Origin: an uncultured Butyrivibrio sp. | GTDB taxonomy: Bacteria; Bacillota; Clostridia; Lachnospirales; Lachnospiraceae | Assembly (NCBI GenBank): GCA_910577605.1 | Contig: CAJTON010000007.1 | Coordinates: 1 to 64,000 of the forward strand | Reading direction: 5' to 3' | Length of the DNA: 64,000 bases | Shown here: one piece after another, positions 36,402 through 44,364 of the stretch | Layout of the letters: each line of letters starts with the position of its first letter | How positions within the stretch are numbered: the first letter of the stretch is position 1 | Position numbers and translations under genes: made by a program | The notes under the pieces: model-generated | The model's database searches: none | Told to the model about the DNA's origin: nothing | Seen by the model: the letters and a program-made list of their open reading frames with translations, nothing else

Positions 36402-36560
36402 ATGTATTATTCATTATCGGACGCGGCTAACCTGCTGCAGGGTCAGCCCATGTTTAAAATTCTTTCAAGAATAAAGGAGATGGAGCGCGCGGGAGAGCAT
36501 AGGCGATCCGGATTTTACTACGCCAAACAACATCATTCAGGCAGGAATGCGCGCGCTTGA
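36402..36560 (+). pseudogene. N-terminal fragment of the following aminotransferase
   Basis: AAGGAGATGGG before the ATG at 36402 starts a frame encoding MYYSLSDAANLLQGQPMFK and the helix ending MERAGE, the typical beginning of class I aminotransferases. After 36498 the frame becomes nonsense and stops at 36558-36560. The expected next motif IGDPDFTTP is in the +1 frame from 36499. Compared with homologues about six residues also seem missing at the junction, so a small out-of-frame deletion is more likely than a single-base error. Confidence 0.65.
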
Positions 36561-37557
36561 GGGCGGAAGCACTCATTATTCCGATTCCATGGGCGATTAT
36601 GAGTTCAGAAGGCTTATAGCCAAGAACAATATGAATTCGCGGGGTTTTGAGCCAGAAATAGATCAGGTGCTTGTGACGCCGGGAGCTAATATTATGATAT
36701 ATTACGCGGTCCGCTGTCTGGTGAATCCGGGCGACGAGGTGATCGTGCAGAATCCCTGCTTTCCGACGTATCTTTCCGTGTTTTCCTTCTGCGGCGTGAA
36801 GCCAGTGGCGGTTCCTCTCAAGGAGGAGAACGAGTTCCGGCTTGACCCGAAGGATCTGGAGGAGCGCATTACGGATAAAACACGTCTGATAATCCTGAAC
36901 AGTCCTCACAATCCCACAGGGGCCGTTATGCGCAGGGAGGAACTGGAGGAGGTTGCCGAGATAGCGATAAAGCACAGGATATATCTGTATCTTGACGAGA
37001 TCTATTCGAGAATGAATTACGGCGAAACACCGTTTTACAGTCCTTCGATAATTGATAAATGTAAGGATTATCTGATTCTGGCAAACGGCTTTTCAAAAGC
37101 GTTCGCCATGACGGGATGGCGTCTTGGAGTCGGGATAGGACCTAAGCATGTTATGGAAAAAATGGGGCTGCTGCTTCAGACTACTTCCTCATGCGTGCCG
37201 AGCTTTATACAGAAGGCGGGTATAGAAGCCATACTCGGAGATCAGAACCCGGTCAGGGAAATGATGAGTACATATAAAAGGAGAAGGGATCTGCTTGTGG
37301 CGGGACTTAACAGCATAGACAAGATAGAGTGCCTTAATCCGGGCGGCGCTTTTTATGTGTTCCCTAATATCAAAAAAACCGGACTGTCTAGCAACGAATT
37401 TGCGGGCAGGCTTTTGGAAGAGGGAAAGGTCGGGGTGTGCTCAGGCAGTGATTTCGGCAGCAGCGGAGAGGGATATATCCGTCTTTGCTACGCCGTATCC
37501 GAAGCGGAGATTTCAGAGGGCATCAGGCGTATCAAGGCTTTTGTAGAGCATCTGTAA
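36547..37557 (+). CDS. Class I/II aminotransferase lacking an intact N-terminus
   Basis: The main frame encodes 336 residues from the first ATG. Coding similarity begins earlier, at IGDPDFTTPNNI (from 36499). Conserved features are TPGANIMIYYAV, NSPHNPTGAVM, YLDEIYS, the PLP-lysine motif NGFSKAFAMTGWRLG, and a C-terminal GEGYIRLCYA. It is an AspAT-fold enzyme acting on a free amino acid rather than a sugar aminotransferase of the DegT type. The ThDP gene starts 13 nt downstream, so it may provide a 2-oxo acid to that enzyme. Activity depends on whether the N-terminal frameshift is real. Confidence 0.8.
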   Translation: MRALEGGSTHYSDSMGDYEFRRLIAKNNMNSRGFEPEIDQVLVTPGANIMIYYAVRCLVNPGDEVIVQNPCFPTYLSVFSFCGVKPVAVPLKEENEFRLDPKDLEERITDKTRLIILNSPHNPTGAVMRREELEEVAEIAIKHRIYLYLDEIYSRMNYGETPFYSPSIIDKCKDYLILANGFSKAFAMTGWRLGVGIGPKHVMEKMGLLLQTTSSCVPSFIQKAGIEAILGDQNPVREMMSTYKRRRDLLVAGLNSIDKIECLNPGGAFYVFPNIKKTGLSSNEFAGRLLEEGKVGVCSGSDFGSSGEGYIRLCYAVSEAEISEGIRRIKAFVEHL

Positions 37558-37570
37558 AAGGAGAGTTAAT

Positions 37571-39370
37571 ATGAGAGTATGCGATTTGATAGCTAATAAA
37601 ATATACGAAGAAGGAATCAAAGACGTATTTATGGTGTCGGGCGGAGGACTGATGTATCTGACGGACGGTCTTGCGTGCAATACCGATTTACGCAAAATCT
37701 GCTGTCACCATGAGCAAGCTGCGGCGATGGCGGCGGTGGGCTACGCGAAATATTCCGGCATGGGCTGCGCGTATGTGACCACGGGCTGCGGCGGCACAAA
37801 CGCGATGACGGGACTTTTGAACGCGTGGCAGGACAATGTTCCCTGTATTTTTGTATCGGGACAGTGTAAAATAAAAGAAACGCTCGGATATATCGGACTT
37901 CCCATACGTCAGGTGGGAGTGCAGGAGGCCGACATAGTCACTCTGGTTTCTTCTATAACCAAATATGCCGTTATGGTGGAGAAGCCGGAGGACGTGCTTT
38001 ATCACCTTGAGAAAGCTTTTTATCTGGCAAGGAGCGGCAGACCGGGACCCGTGTGGATAGACGTTCCGATGGACGTTCAATCGGCGGAGATAGAGCCGGA
38101 CGCTTTGAAACACTTTTCTCCGCGCGAACAGGCTGCGGCAAAGGAAGAACCGTCGGAATGGGAAATTTCCGGTCTTGTATACGAGCTTTCAAAGGCGAAA
38201 AGACCCGTTATAATTGCGGGACACGGAGTCAGACTGGCGGGAGCGGTAAAGGAGTTTTGCGAACTTGTGCATAAGTTTGGCATACCGGTGGTATGCTCGC
38301 GCATGGGGACGGACGTGCTGCCCACAACGGACGAACTCAATATCGGAAGGATAGGCAATAAGGGAACCCGCGCGGCGAACTTTGCGGTGCAGAACGCAGA
38401 TCTTGTGATAGCGATAGGAAGCCGCTTAAGCGTCAGCAGCACCGGACAGCAGTACGAGTATTTTGCGAGAGAGGCGAAGGTAATAGCCGTTGATATAGAC
38501 CCCTACGAGCATATGAAGAACACGGTACATGTCGATCAGGTTATCGTGGCTGACGCGAAGCGGGTCATAGAAAAACTCTTGAAAGCGGACGGACTTCTTT
38601 TGCGCGGTTACGAAGAATGGGCGAAGATATGCCTTGAATGGAAAAACAAATATCCGGTCTGTCTTAAAGAATATTACGACGATTCCAACGGAATAAATAT
38701 GTATGTGTTCGTCGAGGAGCTTTCCAAAGCGATTAAGGACGATTCCGTTCTTGTGACCGACGCGGGTTCGGCGGTATATGTTCCCGCGCAGGGATTAAAA
38801 ACGCGCAGCGCCTCTCAGAGATACATCACAAGCGGCGCGCAGGCTGAAATGGGATTTACGCTTCCCGCCGCCATAGGAGTATGTATGGCAAGGAACGCGG
38901 GACAGACCTTGGGAATAACCGGAGACGGAAGCCTGCAGATGAATATTCAGGAGCTTCAGACCTTGGCGCATTACCGTCTGTCCGTCAAGCTCTTTGTATG
39001 GAACAACGACGGCTATTTGTCCATAAGGGCGACGCAGAGGAAATTCTTTGACGGCAGATTCATAGGTACGGACAGTACGTCGGGAGTATCTTTTCCCGAT
39101 CTGGAGAAAATAGCGGCGGCATACGGGCTGCGTTATTTCAGAATGGATAAGATAGACATGATGCAGGAGCAGTTTGCCGAAATTCTTGCGGACGATGAGC
39201 CTGTTATATGCGAGGTGATGTCGGTGCGCGATCAGGCGGTCATGCCGTCCGTCAGCTCAAAGCAGCTTGAGGACGGAAGGCTTGTGTCGGCTCCGATAGA
39301 GGATATGTTTCCTTTTCTTCCGAGAGAAGAATTTCTCGCCAATATGATAGTAAAACCGATAGAGGAATGA
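37571..39370 (+). CDS. ThDP-dependent acetolactate synthase-like enzyme (YerE-like candidate)
   Basis: A 599-residue three-domain ThDP enzyme. The N-terminal domain has the catalytic Glu48 in CCHHEQAAA and GCGGTNAMTGL. The C-terminal domain has the ThDP/Mg site starting ITGDGSLQMN and ending WNNDGYLSI. It differs from branched-chain acetolactate synthases and lies right after rfbFGH. In yersiniose synthesis YerE, a ThDP flavoenzyme, attaches a two-carbon unit from pyruvate to the CDP-3,6-dideoxy-4-keto sugar; the same role is inferred here. GGAGAG precedes the ATG. Confidence 0.8.
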   Translation: MRVCDLIANKIYEEGIKDVFMVSGGGLMYLTDGLACNTDLRKICCHHEQAAAMAAVGYAKYSGMGCAYVTTGCGGTNAMTGLLNAWQDNVPCIFVSGQCKIKETLGYIGLPIRQVGVQEADIVTLVSSITKYAVMVEKPEDVLYHLEKAFYLARSGRPGPVWIDVPMDVQSAEIEPDALKHFSPREQAAAKEEPSEWEISGLVYELSKAKRPVIIAGHGVRLAGAVKEFCELVHKFGIPVVCSRMGTDVLPTTDELNIGRIGNKGTRAANFAVQNADLVIAIGSRLSVSSTGQQYEYFAREAKVIAVDIDPYEHMKNTVHVDQVIVADAKRVIEKLLKADGLLLRGYEEWAKICLEWKNKYPVCLKEYYDDSNGINMYVFVEELSKAIKDDSVLVTDAGSAVYVPAQGLKTRSASQRYITSGAQAEMGFTLPAAIGVCMARNAGQTLGITGDGSLQMNIQELQTLAHYRLSVKLFVWNNDGYLSIRATQRKFFDGRFIGTDSTSGVSFPDLEKIAAAYGLRYFRMDKIDMMQEQFAEILADDEPVICEVMSVRDQAVMPSVSSKQLEDGRLVSAPIEDMFPFLPREEFLANMIVKPIEE

Positions 39371-39390
39371 TTGGTAAAACGGAGAAGGAT

Positions 39391-40320
39391 ATGGAAAATA
39401 TAGTTGTGACCGGAGCCACAAGCATGCTTGGCATCGCTTTGATTGAAGCGGCGCTGAGAGATGGTGAAGTCAGAAAAATATACGCCGTCGTCCGCGAGGA
39501 CACTCAAAAGGCTGACAGGCTCCCGAAGGATTCGAGAGTAGAGCTTGTGCGCTGCGGCATTGAGGATTACAAAAGCTTACCTGATAAAATAAGAAACGCC
39601 GACGTGTTTTATCATTTTGCGTGGAAGCTTACGGGGAGGCAGCGCAATACCGATATTCATGTGCAGGCGGACAATATCGGCTATGCGCTGGACGCTCTTT
39701 CGGCCGCCGCAAAGTTAGGCTGCAATAAATTTGTGGGCGCCGGCTCGCAGGCGGAGTACGGCGATACCGTTTCGGAAAAAATGTCGCCCGATACGCCCGC
39801 GAATCCCGCGGACGCTTACGGCACCGCCAAATTCTGCGCGGGAAAACTTGCCATGCAGGAGGCAGAACGTCTCGGCATGGACTGTTTTTGGGTGCGTGTG
39901 CTTAGCGTTTACGGCGAGTACGATACGCCGACAACTATGGTTAGCTCGACCGTCGCCGCGCTTATGCGCGGGGAAAGCCCCGAATTTACGCCTGCTGGAA
40001 ATATCTGGGATTTTCTGTACAGCGGCGACGCCGGAAAAGCTTTTTATATGATTGGTAAGAACGCGCGGGGAAATAAAATATACTGTCTTGGCAGCGGAGA
40101 AGGGAGATTGCTCAGGGAGTATATTGAAACGATCGGCAGGGTCGTAAATCCTGACGTTGATCTGCGAATAGGAGTGCTCCCGTATCCGAACGGCGCGCCA
40201 AGAAATATTCTCGCCGACATTTCAGGGCTTTCACGGGACACAGGCTGGTCGCCAGAAACAAGCTTTGACGAGGGTATAAGAAGAGTGCTTCTTTTTATGA
40301 GGGAGAGGGAAAAAGCGTAA
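39391..40320 (+). CDS. NAD-dependent epimerase/reductase of NDP-sugars
   Basis: A 309-residue extended short-chain dehydrogenase with VVTGATSMLGIALIEAAL at its start and DAYGTAKFCAGKLAMQE providing the catalytic YxxxK. It could reduce the keto group left by the ThDP enzyme, as YerF does for yersiniose, or reduce C4 of the dideoxy sugar. The ATG at 39391 with GGAG six nt upstream is chosen; an ATG at 39367 overlapping the previous stop is the alternative. It ends the dideoxysugar operon. Confidence 0.82.
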   Translation: MENIVVTGATSMLGIALIEAALRDGEVRKIYAVVREDTQKADRLPKDSRVELVRCGIEDYKSLPDKIRNADVFYHFAWKLTGRQRNTDIHVQADNIGYALDALSAAAKLGCNKFVGAGSQAEYGDTVSEKMSPDTPANPADAYGTAKFCAGKLAMQEAERLGMDCFWVRVLSVYGEYDTPTTMVSSTVAALMRGESPEFTPAGNIWDFLYSGDAGKAFYMIGKNARGNKIYCLGSGEGRLLREYIETIGRVVNPDVDLRIGVLPYPNGAPRNILADISGLSRDTGWSPETSFDEGIRRVLLFMREREKA

Positions 40321-40345
40321 ATATATTTATAGGGAGGAAACGCGA

Positions 40346-40876
40346 ATGGGAATGTTTTCAAAGAAATCAAAAGAACTGGTATATGACGCAGCGCAGTGCG
40401 CCGCAAAGAAGAAGCGTATGCGCGAGATGTTCAACGAGGCGGTCGAGGACGGGGACGATTATGAGATTCTCCACGCGACGCAGACAAGCTCCAAATTTGA
40501 GCGCGGATTTGTTTTCGATACGACTACAACAAGCTTTTATTACTACATACTGGGATACCGCGCCGATTTCGGCAAGGTCGTGATGGTGCAGACCGACAGG
40601 GAACTGACGCGGCACAGCGAAGCGGTTTTCATTGATATGTATTCGGTTGACGGAATAAGCTACAACCCCAAATATTCGCAGGTATGTCTGAAATATAAGA
40701 AGGGCTGCGGAACTTACGGAGAGATATTGAATATAGGGGATTCGGGCAGCAAAACGATGTACGGGATCGCCGATATGGTGCAGAAGGAGGAACGCGAAAA
40801 ATTTCTTGATTTTCTTGAGGAGGAGCGCAGCCGCCTGCTGTCGGAGGGTTATAAGCAGGAAAAATGGAAACGCTGA
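40346..40876 (+). CDS. Hypothetical protein at the end of the sugar cluster
   Basis: A 176-residue soluble protein, Lys/Glu-rich at both ends, with a central beta-rich segment (FERGFVFDTTTTSFYYYILGYR, then VVMVQTDRELTRHSEAVFID). The strand pattern could fit a PH-like fold, but I do not recognise the family. GGGAGG eight nt before the ATG is a strong ribosome site. A terminator follows within 35 nt, so it is the last gene of the transcript. Confidence 0.6.
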   Translation: MGMFSKKSKELVYDAAQCAAKKKRMREMFNEAVEDGDDYEILHATQTSSKFERGFVFDTTTTSFYYYILGYRADFGKVVMVQTDRELTRHSEAVFIDMYSVDGISYNPKYSQVCLKYKKGCGTYGEILNIGDSGSKTMYGIADMVQKEEREKFLDFLEEERSRLLSEGYKQEKWKR

Positions 40877-40909
40877 TTTCGTTCTAACTATTTCAAAATA
40901 TTTTTAAAT

Positions 40910-40934
40910 AGCGCTTGCAAAGCAGGCGCTTTTA
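40910..40934 (+). terminator. Terminator overlapping the sdpR promoter
   Basis: AGCGCTTGC (40910-40918) pairs with GCAGGCGCT (40922-40930) around a 3-nt loop, followed by TTTTAT. It ends the sugar cluster and its left arm contains part of the next promoter's -35 box. Confidence 0.65.
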
Positions 40935-40943
40935 TATTATAAT
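40915..40943 (+). promoter_or_regulatory. Promoter of the SdpR/SdpI pair
   Basis: TTGCAA (40915-40920) and TATAAT (40938-40943) have a 17-nt spacer. The start codon is 124 nt downstream, leaving a leader that contains an operator-like palindrome. Confidence 0.7.
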
Positions 40944-40944
40944 C

Positions 40945-40966
40945 TATTTAAATAAATTTTTAAATA
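40945..40966 (+). promoter_or_regulatory. Operator-like palindrome for the ArsR-type regulator
   Basis: TATTTAAA (40945-40952) and TTTAAATA (40959-40966) form a perfect 8-bp inverted repeat with a 6-nt spacer immediately after the -10 box. A related TATTT-N2-AAATA palindrome at 40899-40910 lies just upstream of the -35. Two sites flanking the promoter fit autorepression by the downstream regulator. Confidence 0.55.
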
Positions 40967-41067
40967 CTTTACTTATGTGCGGGAAAACAGCGCATAATCA
41001 AGGAAACACTCTTCGGGTATACCATTATGTGTTGAGAAGCAACACATTAGCAAAGAAAGGAGCGGTT

Positions 41068-41436
41068 ATGGCATTAGGGGATACGTTCAAAGCGCTTTCG
41101 GAGGCGCTGCGGCGCCGGATACTGGTGATGCTGCGGGAGGGCAGAATGACGGCGGGCGACATCGCAAAGCGCCTGGGTATAACTCCGGCGGCACTGTCAT
41201 ATCATCTGTCGATGTTAAAAAAGTGCGATCTGGTGACTGAATACAAGGTAAAAAATTATGTATACTATGAGCTTAACACATCAGTGCTTGACGAGGTGGC
41301 TCTATGGTTCGGACAGTTGGGAGGAAAGAAAAATGAAAACGAGAACAAGGATCCTTTGGCTGATAACGCTTCTTCCGATGATAATAGCGGCGGCAGCGGT
41401 TCAGTTTATGCCGGACAGAATGCCGGCTCATTATAA
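41068..41436 (+). CDS. ArsR-family repressor, SdpR-like
   Basis: A 122-residue winged-helix protein. The DNA-binding region is ALSEALRRRILVMLREGRM with MTAGDIAKRLGITPAALSYHLSMLKK, typical of SdpR-type autorepressors that lack metal-binding cysteines. AAAGGAG six nt before the ATG at 41068 sets the start. The last 35 residues (KNENENKDPLADNASSDDNS onward) overlap the next gene by 104 nt and are probably a disordered tail. It pairs with an SdpI homologue as in B. subtilis sdpRI. Confidence 0.85.
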   Translation: MALGDTFKALSEALRRRILVMLREGRMTAGDIAKRLGITPAALSYHLSMLKKCDLVTEYKVKNYVYYELNTSVLDEVALWFGQLGGKKNENENKDPLADNASSDDNSGGSGSVYAGQNAGSL

Positions 41437-42046
41437 TTTTCAGGGCGAAATAGATAGGTGGGGCTCCAAATACGAGAACTTCATTATGCCTGTCATTATA
41501 ATAATTATGACGGCGGTATGGGTCCTGACGATTGCGGGAATGAATAAAAAGGCGGCGAGACAGGACATTACGGAGAAGCAGCGAAAGGAGGCGGCATCAA
41601 ACGCTAATGTTATGTTTTATGTAGCGGTTGCAATGACGTTGTTTGAAACGGCTCTGTATTGCGTGATGCTTTGTGTGGATTTTCAGGCTGTTGAAAAGAA
41701 CGCGTCTGCGTTTACTGTGGATTTCTATAAAATAAGCGCTGTGCTGATAGGTGTTTTTACCGCTGTCATAGGCAATGTCGTTCCTAAGCTTAAACGCAAC
41801 GCGCTTATCGGAGTGAGAACGAAATGGAGCCTTGAGGACGACGAAAACTGGAGCGCGACCAACCGTTTCGGCGGCGGACTTCTGATGATAGGCGGACTGC
41901 TTACGGTAACGGAAGCTCTCATTCTTGGAGGTCCTGCGTCGTTGATCGTCGCTTTGGCGATTCTTCTTGCTTGTAGCGGTATGTGTGTGTTATACTCATA
42001 TCTGGTATACAAAAAAAGAAAGCGCACTGAACAAAATGGGGAATAA
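41333..42046 (+). CDS. SdpI-family membrane protein
   Basis: A 237-residue membrane protein with about six helices. The DUF1648 region near the start (MPDRMPAHYNFQGEIDRWGSK) and the later VVPKLKRNALIGVRTKWSLEDDENW plus ATNRFGG are diagnostic of SdpI. In B. subtilis SdpI gives immunity to the SdpC cannibalism toxin and controls SdpR at the membrane. No sdpC is in this window, so the signal here is unknown. GGAGG eight nt before the ATG supports the start within sdpR. Confidence 0.88.
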   Translation: MKTRTRILWLITLLPMIIAAAAVQFMPDRMPAHYNFQGEIDRWGSKYENFIMPVIIIIMTAVWVLTIAGMNKKAARQDITEKQRKEAASNANVMFYVAVAMTLFETALYCVMLCVDFQAVEKNASAFTVDFYKISAVLIGVFTAVIGNVVPKLKRNALIGVRTKWSLEDDENWSATNRFGGGLLMIGGLLTVTEALILGGPASLIVALAILLACSGMCVLYSYLVYKKRKRTEQNGE

Positions 42047-43115
42047 AAAAATTTATAATGGTGTTATCGACTGGTGGAAACTGGTATTCTGCACGGTCAT
42101 TCTGATAATGCATGTGGGCGAATTTTTTAACGAAGGATTTTATCTGTTTGAGCATGGCGGCTATGCCGTCGAGTTTTTCTTTATCGTGTCGGGATATTTT
42201 ATGTGCGCGCATGCGATGAAGCAGGAGCCGTCCGCCGGTCTGAGGAATATAGGCCGTGAGAATATAAAATTCATATCCGGCAAAATAAAGACCGTTCTTC
42301 CGGCGTATATCTACGCATGGCTTCTGGCGTTCGCAATGTATATCTACAAGACGGGGATTGATGTATTAAAAAACGACGGCGTAAGAGCTTTTGTACTTAA
42401 AATCGTATACGCGCTCCCCAACCTGCTTCTGCTTGATATGGGAGGCATAAAGGGAACGGAGATACTGGGAGTTTCGTGGTATGTTTCGGCAATGCTTATA
42501 GTCATGTTCATAACCTATCCCATGCTCAGAAAATGGGGGCGGAATTACTGTCTCATTGCAGCGCCGCTTATCGCGCTTCTTCTGTCAGGCTTCTATTCGT
42601 CGAGGTTCGGAGCGTATGAGGGCAGATATTTCTGGACCGGAATAATGCATCATGGGCTTCTGCGCGGTTTTGTGAGCATAAATATAGGCTGCTTTGCCTA
42701 TGAGGTCTCAGTCTTTCTTAAAGACAAGACGGATCCGGGCGGCGTTAAGCGGACCCTTATATGTCTGGCGGAGCCTGCCGCCTATATAAGCGCGCTTGCG
42801 CTTATGCACTTCGGAGACGACAGGGCGTTGAATATAATAAATATACTGTTATTGATCGGCGTTTCGGTAACGATGAGCGGACGCAGTTTTTTTGCCTCAA
42901 TATGTGATAACGGCGTATGCCGTTTCATGGGCAGACTGAGCCTTTGGGTGTATTTCTGTCAGTCTCCGGCAAGAATGTTCGTTCTCAAAAGGTTTCCGGA
43001 CTGCTCATATAAACGTGCGTTTGTGCTGATATTCGGACTTACCGCGCTTCTTACGGCTGTCGGAATGGGAATGCACGCGCTTATCTCAAAACGTAAAAAC
43101 GGAGGAAAAATTTGA
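42036..43115 (+). CDS. Membrane acyltransferase (acyltransferase 3 family)
   Basis: A 359-residue protein with about ten transmembrane helices. The N-terminal VIDWWKLVFCTVILIMHVGEF with the conserved His, then GYAVEFFFIVSGYFM, is typical of OafA/YrhL-type O-acyltransferases, which transfer acetyl groups to surface sugars. The ATG overlaps the sdpI stop by 11 nt, with only a weak ribosome site, so it may depend on coupling. With the downstream activation enzymes it suggests polysaccharide modification. Confidence 0.75.
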   Translation: MGNKKIYNGVIDWWKLVFCTVILIMHVGEFFNEGFYLFEHGGYAVEFFFIVSGYFMCAHAMKQEPSAGLRNIGRENIKFISGKIKTVLPAYIYAWLLAFAMYIYKTGIDVLKNDGVRAFVLKIVYALPNLLLLDMGGIKGTEILGVSWYVSAMLIVMFITYPMLRKWGRNYCLIAAPLIALLLSGFYSSRFGAYEGRYFWTGIMHHGLLRGFVSINIGCFAYEVSVFLKDKTDPGGVKRTLICLAEPAAYISALALMHFGDDRALNIINILLLIGVSVTMSGRSFFASICDNGVCRFMGRLSLWVYFCQSPARMFVLKRFPDCSYKRAFVLIFGLTALLTAVGMGMHALISKRKNGGKI

Positions 43116-43723
43116 GCGATTATATTTTTTTGTTCGATCTTGATTCGACGATCACAAAGGTCGAGATACTGCCCGTGGTTGCGAAGCATCTGCCGGACAA
43201 AAGTATGTGGAATAAAATAAAAGAAATCACGGAGCGGACCATGCAGGGAGAGATACCGTTTGAGGAGAGCTTCCGCAAGCGCATAGGACTGCTTTCGGAC
43301 GTTTCGGTCAGCACCATAAAAGCTGTTATCGCCGATATTCCGCTTAATAAGAAGCTCGCGGATTTTATCAGGGAGAATAAAGAACGGTGCTATATGGTCA
43401 CGGGAAATCTTGACGTATGGATAGAGGGACTTCTGCCGAAGCTGGGACTTGAGGGAAGATGCTTCTGTTCGAGGACGACCGTGGAAAACGACAGGATAGT
43501 ACGCGTTGACGAGGTCATGGACAAGGGCAGCGTGATAAAGAGTATGCCCAGACCTTTTGTGGCGGTTGGCGACGGCGATAACGACGCGGAGATGATAGGC
43601 GCTGCCGATGTGGGAATAGGCTTCGGCGGCGTCAGGGATATAGCGGAGTCGGTTCTAAAAAACGCCACTCACGCGGCGTATTCGGAGGAAGTATTATGTC
43701 AGTTTCTAAGACAATTGTTATAA
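43112..43723 (+). CDS. HAD-family phosphatase, SerB-like
   Basis: A 203-residue phosphatase. The nucleophile motif is FDLDSTIT, the C1 cap follows, VTGN gives motif II and VGDGDNDAEM motif IV. The overall form is that of phosphoserine phosphatase, acting on small phospho-alcohols. The start is TTG at 43112, with GGAGG six nt upstream and the acyltransferase stop overlapping it. The next two genes activate and transaminate small molecules, so it may hydrolyse a phospho-amino alcohol, similar to phosphatases of Campylobacter capsule clusters. Confidence 0.8.
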   Translation: MSDYIFLFDLDSTITKVEILPVVAKHLPDKSMWNKIKEITERTMQGEIPFEESFRKRIGLLSDVSVSTIKAVIADIPLNKKLADFIRENKERCYMVTGNLDVWIEGLLPKLGLEGRCFCSRTTVENDRIVRVDEVMDKGSVIKSMPRPFVAVGDGDNDAEMIGAADVGIGFGGVRDIAESVLKNATHAAYSEEVLCQFLRQLL

Positions 43724-44349
43724 GCTGCGCCGGAATGGGGACAAGGCTGGGGATCGGAACCACCAAGGCGCTTGTAAGCGTTGACGGAAAGCCTCTCATA
43801 ATAAGACAGCTTGAGCTGCTCGGCGATTATGACGATATCCGCATAGTGGTGGGTTATCAGATGGAAAAAGTGATAGAAACGGTACGGGCGTACCGGAACG
43901 ACGTGCTTTTTGTTTTCAACCATAATTACAGGAATACAGGAACGGGCGGGAGTTTTTCGCTTGCGATGAAGCACGCGCGCGAGTATATAGTGCCGCTTGA
44001 CGGGGATCTTCTGGTACACCCCGAAGATTTGAAAATGATACTTGAAAGCGACGGGGAATGTGTATGCGGGGCGGAGCCGGGAACGGACAACCCCATGCTT
44101 ATGACCACCCAAACCGCCGCGGACGGAAGGATCTACGCAACAGGCTTTTCAAGGGAACGGGGAGAATATGAGTGGACGGGACTCGCGCAGGTGAGGACGG
44201 ACAGGCTTAAACCCGGACAGACACATGTGTGCGATATGCTTGAGGGACTTCTGCCGCTGCCCATGGTGAAGATACGCACCAAGGAAATAGACACCATGAA
44301 CGATTACAGACACGCGGTAGAGTGGATAAGGAACAATTATCAGGATTAA
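43696..44349 (+). CDS. Sugar/alcohol-phosphate nucleotidyltransferase
   Basis: A 217-residue protein of the GT-A-like nucleotidyltransferase fold. The signature SCAGMGTRLGIGTTKALVSV binds NTP, and VPLDGDLLVHPED carries the metal-binding Asp. Its size is like LicC or other cytidylyltransferases for small phospho-alcohols. It overlaps the HAD gene by 28 nt, and GGAGG lies six nt before its ATG, so expression is coupled. The following gene encodes a second nucleotidyltransferase domain. Confidence 0.78.
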   Translation: MSVSKTIVISCAGMGTRLGIGTTKALVSVDGKPLIIRQLELLGDYDDIRIVVGYQMEKVIETVRAYRNDVLFVFNHNYRNTGTGGSFSLAMKHAREYIVPLDGDLLVHPEDLKMILESDGECVCGAEPGTDNPMLMTTQTAADGRIYATGFSRERGEYEWTGLAQVRTDRLKPGQTHVCDMLEGLLPLPMVKIRTKEIDTMNDYRHAVEWIRNNYQD

Positions 44350-44364
44350 TTTGAGGGGGATGCA

